A stretch of DNA of 9,085 bases from Thermohalobaculum sp038524325 (GTDB taxonomy: Bacteria > Pseudomonadota > Alphaproteobacteria > Rhodobacterales > Rhodobacteraceae). The position numbers and the translations under genes were made by a program. The stretch spans positions 1-9,085 of the forward strand of contig JBCBIS010000175.1 in assembly GCA_038524325.1 (NCBI GenBank), written 5' to 3'. How positions within the stretch are numbered: position 1 is the first letter of the stretch; every line of letters begins with the position of its first letter. Under the pieces are notes generated by a model that saw nothing but the letters and a program-made list of their open reading frames with translations, was not told where the DNA came from and made no database searches. Positions 6,257 through 9,085 of the stretch are shown here, piece by piece.

Positions 6257-7849
6257 ATGACTGCGATGAGCCCCTTCAGCCGCATCGTCTATTTCGGCGA
6301 CAGCCTGACCGATACCGGCGTGATCTTTGACCGGACCAGCGAAGTTCTGACCATTCCGGTGCCGCCCGCGGCCCTGGGCTATGACGGGCAATTCTCGAAT
6401 GGCGATGTCTATGCCGATATCGTGCCAGCTCTGCTGGGCGCGAATGTCGAGAATTTCGGCGTGGGCGGCGCAAGGGCGATCGGCTCGATCCCGATTGCAG
6501 GGTTCTTTCCGGGCAATCTCGGGGCGCCAGAGGATTTCAATCCGTTCATCGCAACGCCGACGACCGAGCAGCTCAGCTTTGACATCAATCTGAACGCGCA
6601 GGTCGACCAGTTCCTCGCCTCGGAGGCCGCGCGCGGCGCGCCGATCCCCGGCACGGCAGCGTCCTTCCTGATCGGACTGAACGATCTCAACAACTTCGCC
6701 CCGACCAGCACCGATATCGACATCATCGTGCAGGAGGCGCTGGCGCTCTCGGGCACCATCCTATTCGAGACCCTGTCGAACGCGTTCGAGGTGGCCTTTG
6801 CCGGGGTGCAGACGATCATCTTGCACACGCTGCCCGGGGCGACCTTCTTTCCCAGTTCGGTCCTGGCTTCGCCCGATATCATCGCGCTGAGCGATCAGAT
6901 CGTGCCGATCTTGAACCTCAATCTCGAGATTTCGGCCCAGGTCCTGCAAGGCTCGGGCATCGATGCGCGGATTGTCGACCTTGCCTCGCTGGCCGCCGAG
7001 ATCGAGGCGGACCCGACCAGTTTTGGCTTTGTCGCCGACTTCACAGACTCGGTGTTCTTCGGCACGGGCACCCCGGCGATCCTGCCCGACGGGCAGGGCG
7101 GCTTCTTCCCGGGCCTGGAGTCGAACACCAGCCAGCCCGAGCTGGATCAGGATCAGATCGCCTTTTTCGATCTCTTGCACCCGACCACGGCCACCCACGG
7201 CATTATTGCTGCCTTCGAGGTCGAGTCCCTCACCAACGAGGTTATCTTCGGCGGTGCGGCGGGCGAGACGATCTCGGGCGGTGCGGGGGACGATCTGCTG
7301 TTCGGCTCGGCCGGCAACGACATGCTGCGCGGCGGCTACCATGACGACATCCTGCTGGGCGGCATCGGCAATGACGATCTGCGCGGCTTCATCGGCAACG
7401 ACATCGCCAATGGAGGTTCGGGCAACGACATCGTCCGCGGTCAGGACGGCGATGACATCCTGGCCGGCGGCGAGGGCAATGACCGCGTGCTGGCTGGCAT
7501 CGGTGACGATGTGCTGATCGACGGGCTCGGCTCGGACCGGTTGATCGGGTTGGATGGCGACGACGCGTTCCTCTACACCGAGGCCAGCCTGATTGGCGGG
7601 GTCACCGGGGCGGATAGCGACCTCTTCAAAGGCGGGCTGGGGAACGACACCCTGTTCCTGGTGCTGAGCGACGCGACCGAGGCGGAGGTGATGGCCGAGG
7701 TGGTGGATGGCGCCCGCGGGCAAGACCTCGCGACCATCGGCCTGACGACGGACAGTATCGAGACCATCGTCTTCCTCGACAGCCGCGCCGATTTCGCGAC
7801 CCTGGGCTTCACCCGCCTGGACGAGGCGGATCTGTGGGGGCTGATCTAA
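6257..7849 (+). CDS. Secreted GDSL/SGNH hydrolase with RTX repeats
   Basis: This 530-residue protein pairs an esterase/lipase domain with a calcium-binding RTX tail. The ATG at 6257 is preferred because GGGAGG (6245-6250) lies six bases before it; the ATG at 6251 touches the ribosome site. The SGNH blocks are GDSLTD with nucleophile Ser16 (14-19), NFGVGGA with the block II glycine (66-72), GLND with Asn142 (140-143), and DLLHP with Asp305 and His308 (305-309), so the catalytic set is complete. Residues 330-440 hold RTX nonapeptides, with one more copy at 459-467; the last 60 residues end in LDEADLWGLI. There is no N-terminal signal peptide, which fits type I secretion by a C-terminal signal; no ABC exporter or outer-membrane TolC gene is present. 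Likely an extracellular lipase, phospholipase or esterase; substrate unknown. The gap 6168-6256 is AT-richer than its surroundings and probably holds its promoter, though no clear -35/-10 pair was seen. Confidence 0.9.
   Translation: MTAMSPFSRIVYFGDSLTDTGVIFDRTSEVLTIPVPPAALGYDGQFSNGDVYADIVPALLGANVENFGVGGARAIGSIPIAGFFPGNLGAPEDFNPFIATPTTEQLSFDINLNAQVDQFLASEAARGAPIPGTAASFLIGLNDLNNFAPTSTDIDIIVQEALALSGTILFETLSNAFEVAFAGVQTIILHTLPGATFFPSSVLASPDIIALSDQIVPILNLNLEISAQVLQGSGIDARIVDLASLAAEIEADPTSFGFVADFTDSVFFGTGTPAILPDGQGGFFPGLESNTSQPELDQDQIAFFDLLHPTTATHGIIAAFEVESLTNEVIFGGAAGETISGGAGDDLLFGSAGNDMLRGGYHDDILLGGIGNDDLRGFIGNDIANGGSGNDIVRGQDGDDILAGGEGNDRVLAGIGDDVLIDGLGSDRLIGLDGDDAFLYTEASLIGGVTGADSDLFKGGLGNDTLFLVLSDATEAEVMAEVVDGARGQDLATIGLTTDSIETIVFLDSRADFATLGFTRLDEADLWGLI
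7250..7573 (+). repeat. Tandem RTX nonapeptide repeats (12 x 27 bases)
   Basis: Twelve in-frame, gapless units of nine residues (protein 332-439) follow the pattern GGxGxDxUx. Good units include GGAGDDLLF, GSAGNDMLR, GGIGNDDLR, GGSGNDIVR and GGEGNDRVL. The first (GGAAGETIS) lacks the aspartate and GGYHDDILL, AGIGDDVLI and DGLGSDRLI are degenerate. Such arrays form calcium-filled parallel beta-rolls outside the cell. A further single unit, GGLGNDTLF, lies at 7631-7657. Confidence 0.93.
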
Positions 7850-7992
7850 GCTTCGCTGAAAGGCGCTGTGCTTGGAAACAAGGGCAGCGTCCCCCACGGG
7901 CGGCCGCCGGGCGACTTGGACCGGCGCCGCGCCTCCAAACCCTGGGGACCCAAGGGCGAGGTCTGATCTCTCCAATCCGGTCTCCGTGGGGA

Positions 7993-8006
7993 GGGGCGGA
8001 CGCCCC
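7993..8006. terminator. Short GC hairpin in the convergent gap
   Basis: GGGGC (7993-7997) pairs with GCCCC (8002-8006) around a four-base GGAC loop, directly after the leftward metallo-hydrolase stop (8011-8009). There is no T-run, so termination is only a possibility. The remainder of the 159-base convergent gap 7850-8008 is GC-rich, contains the palindrome GGCGGCCGCC, and holds no gene that I can support. Confidence 0.3.
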
Positions 8007-8008
8007 GC

Positions 8009-8872
8009 TCAAAGCCCGTTGATCGGCACTTTCAGATAGACCTGACCGTTCTCCTCCGGCTCCGGCATCTGGCCCGCGCGCATGTTCACCTGGATCGAGG
8101 GAATGATCAGCTTCGGCATCGAGAGCTGGGCATCCCGTGTCTCGCGCATCTCGACGAAAGCGTCCTCCGAGACGCCATCCCGGACATGCTTGTTCCGCGC
8201 CTTCTGCTCGCCGACCGTGCTCTCCCAGGCGAATTCCTCGCGCCCCGGCGCCTTGTAGTCGTGGCAGGTGAAGATCCGGGTGTCGTCCGGCAGCGACAGG
8301 ATCTTCTGGATCGAGTGATAGAGTTCCCGCGCCGAGCCGCCGGGGAAATCGCAACGCGCCGTGCCGAAATCGGGCATGAACAGCGTGTCGCCCACAAAGG
8401 CCGCGTCGCCGATCACATAGGTCATGCAGGCCGGCGTATGCCCCGGCGTATGCAGCACATGGGCCGAGAGCCCGCCGATCGCGAACCGGTCCTGCTCGCG
8501 AAACAGCGCGTCGAACTGGCTGCCATCGCGCTGAAACCGCGTGCCCTCGTTGAAGACTTTGCCGAAGACCTCCTGCACCGTGCAGATCTCGGCGCCAATC
8601 CCGATCTTGCCGCCCAGTTGCTCCTGCAGATAGGGCGCGGCCGAGAGGTGGTCGGCATGGACATGGGTCTCGAGGATCCACTGCGTCTCGAGCCCCCGCG
8701 CGCGGATATGCGCGATCAGAGCATCCGCCGACCGGGTCGCCGTGCGCCCCGACGCCTGGTCGAAATCCAGCACCGAGTCGATGATCGCACAGGCAGGGCC
8801 GTTCGGATCGCGCACAACATAAGAGGCGCAATTGGTCGGCTCGTCGAAAAAGCAGGTGACGTCAGGCTGCAT
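8009..8872 (-). CDS. Metallo-beta-lactamase-fold hydrolase, probable persulfide dioxygenase (Blh/ETHE1-like)
   Basis: This is a 287-residue protein. The metal-binding motif THVHADH (69-75; His70, His72, Asp74, His75) is followed by His145 (HTPGHT, 141-146), Asp162 (FVGDTLF, 159-165) and His204 (FTCHDYKAPG, 201-210). GTARCDFPGG (170-179) and ELYHSIQKILSLP (183-195) recall the ETHE1 family, where the corresponding Arg and Asp lie near the mononuclear iron. ETHE1/Blh enzymes oxidise glutathione persulfide to sulfite in sulfide detoxification. The KARNKH segment (224-229) and the C-terminal tail are typical, as I recall, of the bacterial Blh-type subgroup rather than glyoxalase II. The ATG at 8872-8870 has only a weak ribosome site, but homology begins with MQPDVTCFFDEPTNCASY. 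It converges on the RTX gene and stands alone; no sqr, bigR or sqrR gene is visible. Confidence 0.82.
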   Translation of the reverse strand: MQPDVTCFFDEPTNCASYVVRDPNGPACAIIDSVLDFDQASGRTATRSADALIAHIRARGLETQWILETHVHADHLSAAPYLQEQLGGKIGIGAEICTVQEVFGKVFNEGTRFQRDGSQFDALFREQDRFAIGGLSAHVLHTPGHTPACMTYVIGDAAFVGDTLFMPDFGTARCDFPGGSARELYHSIQKILSLPDDTRIFTCHDYKAPGREEFAWESTVGEQKARNKHVRDGVSEDAFVEMRETRDAQLSMPKLIIPSIQVNMRAGQMPEPEENGQVYLKVPINGL

Positions 8873-8908
8873 CGGATGCCCCGGATTGCTGGGTTTCTAC
8901 CGATGGAC

Positions 8909-8936
8909 AGATTAAATACAAAATCGAAATGTGCAA
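8909..8936 (-). promoter_or_regulatory. Possible promoter with overlapping palindromic operator upstream of the metallo-hydrolase
   Basis: Read leftward, TTGCAC (8936-8931) and TAATCT (8914-8909), 16 bases apart, form a weak -35/-10 pair 37 bases before the start codon. The 16-base sequence GATTAAATACAAAATC (8910-8925) is an imperfect palindrome, GATT-N8-AATC, covering the -10 region. As I recall, persulfide-sensing ArsR-type repressors (BigR, SqrR) bind AT-rich palindromes with an N8 centre at promoters of such genes; that link is inference. Confidence 0.3.
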
Positions 8937-9037
8937 TCGTGCGGATGTGAATGTCGGGAGGCAAGGGTCACTAGCGTCCCGAGTAGACCGTCGGCTTGGA
9001 GCCCATATTTGTATCGACCCAGCGGAATCTGCTCAGG

Positions 9038-9085
9038 TTAAGCTGCTAGTTTGAATGCCTCTGTCGGCGTCTTCATGTCCAGCGC
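9038..9085 (-). CDS. Transposase C-terminal end, perhaps IS30-type (partial)
   Basis: The last 48 bases read leftward as ALDMKTPTEAFKLAA followed by TAA (9040-9038), open to the window edge. A short L-x-x-x-TP-x-E-x-F tail just before the stop is the usual end of DDE integrase-type transposases of the IS30 (and some IS3) groups, which close with a phrase like ALGxxTPAEAF. Only 15 residues are visible, so the family is uncertain. The element's terminal repeat should lie within about 8950-9037, but its other end is outside the window and no repeat could be identified. Confidence 0.5.
   Translation of the reverse strand, partial: ALDMKTPTEAFKLAA

Noticed and set aside
7250..7573. Tandem 27-base repeats as a possible CRISPR or non-coding satellite
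   Set aside because: The period is in frame and encodes RTX nonapeptides with variable third bases; there are no spacers.
7914..7960. GC-rich stretch in the convergent gap as a structured RNA or strong terminator
   Set aside because: Only short, imperfect pairings and a simple palindrome; no T-run and no consistent stem.
6761..7975. 404-codon leftward open frame antisense to the RTX gene
   Set aside because: Its repetitive Asp/Val/Ala-rich product is just the reverse reading of the RTX repeats; no ribosome site.
8186..8950. 254-codon rightward open frame antisense to the metallo-hydrolase
   Set aside because: The opposite strand encodes a complete metal-binding motif set; this frame shows none.

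Overview
The window looks like chromosomal DNA of a marine or marine-type Rhodobacteraceae (Roseobacter group) alphaproteobacterium. It is GC-rich throughout, genes are packed with GTGA and ATGA stop/start overlaps, and it carries two recognisable DMSP-cleavage genes, which are typical of that group. No RNA gene or CRISPR array was seen, and no stretch longer than 300 bases lacks a gene.

Left part (1-3273): the 5' end of a dddP-like M24-family gene runs leftward out of the window. A 265-base gap separates it from a divergent, tightly overlapped three-gene operon. The operon encodes a SAM-dependent methyltransferase with a C-terminal extension, a DUF3445 protein (family of the haem-dependent oxidative N-demethylase alpha subunit) and the cupin DMSP lyase DddL. 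Two structurally unrelated DMSP lyases, with a methyltransferase and a putative haem oxygenase co-transcribed with one of them, make this the most interesting part of the window.

Middle (3274-6167): dddL converges on a small leftward gene for an 80-residue protein whose N-terminus looks like a double-glycine export or RiPP-type leader. Divergent from it is a rightward cluster: a single-domain rhodanese, a 132-residue protein of unknown function, a short-chain-type acyl-CoA dehydrogenase, and a 185-residue periplasmic protein.

Right part (6168-9085): a 530-residue GDSL/SGNH hydrolase carries about twelve RTX nonapeptide repeats and has no N-terminal signal peptide, so it is probably exported by a type I system that is not encoded here. 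It converges on an ETHE1/Blh-like metallo-beta-lactamase-fold gene, probably a persulfide dioxygenase, whose upstream region holds a 16-base imperfect palindrome overlapping a possible promoter. The last 48 bases are the 3' end of a leftward transposase gene, perhaps IS30-type.

The DMSP lyases, rhodanese and persulfide dioxygenase give the window an organosulfur and sulfane-sulfur flavour, but only the 528-3273 operon is firmly one unit. Assignments rest on reading motifs by eye; no database search was run.
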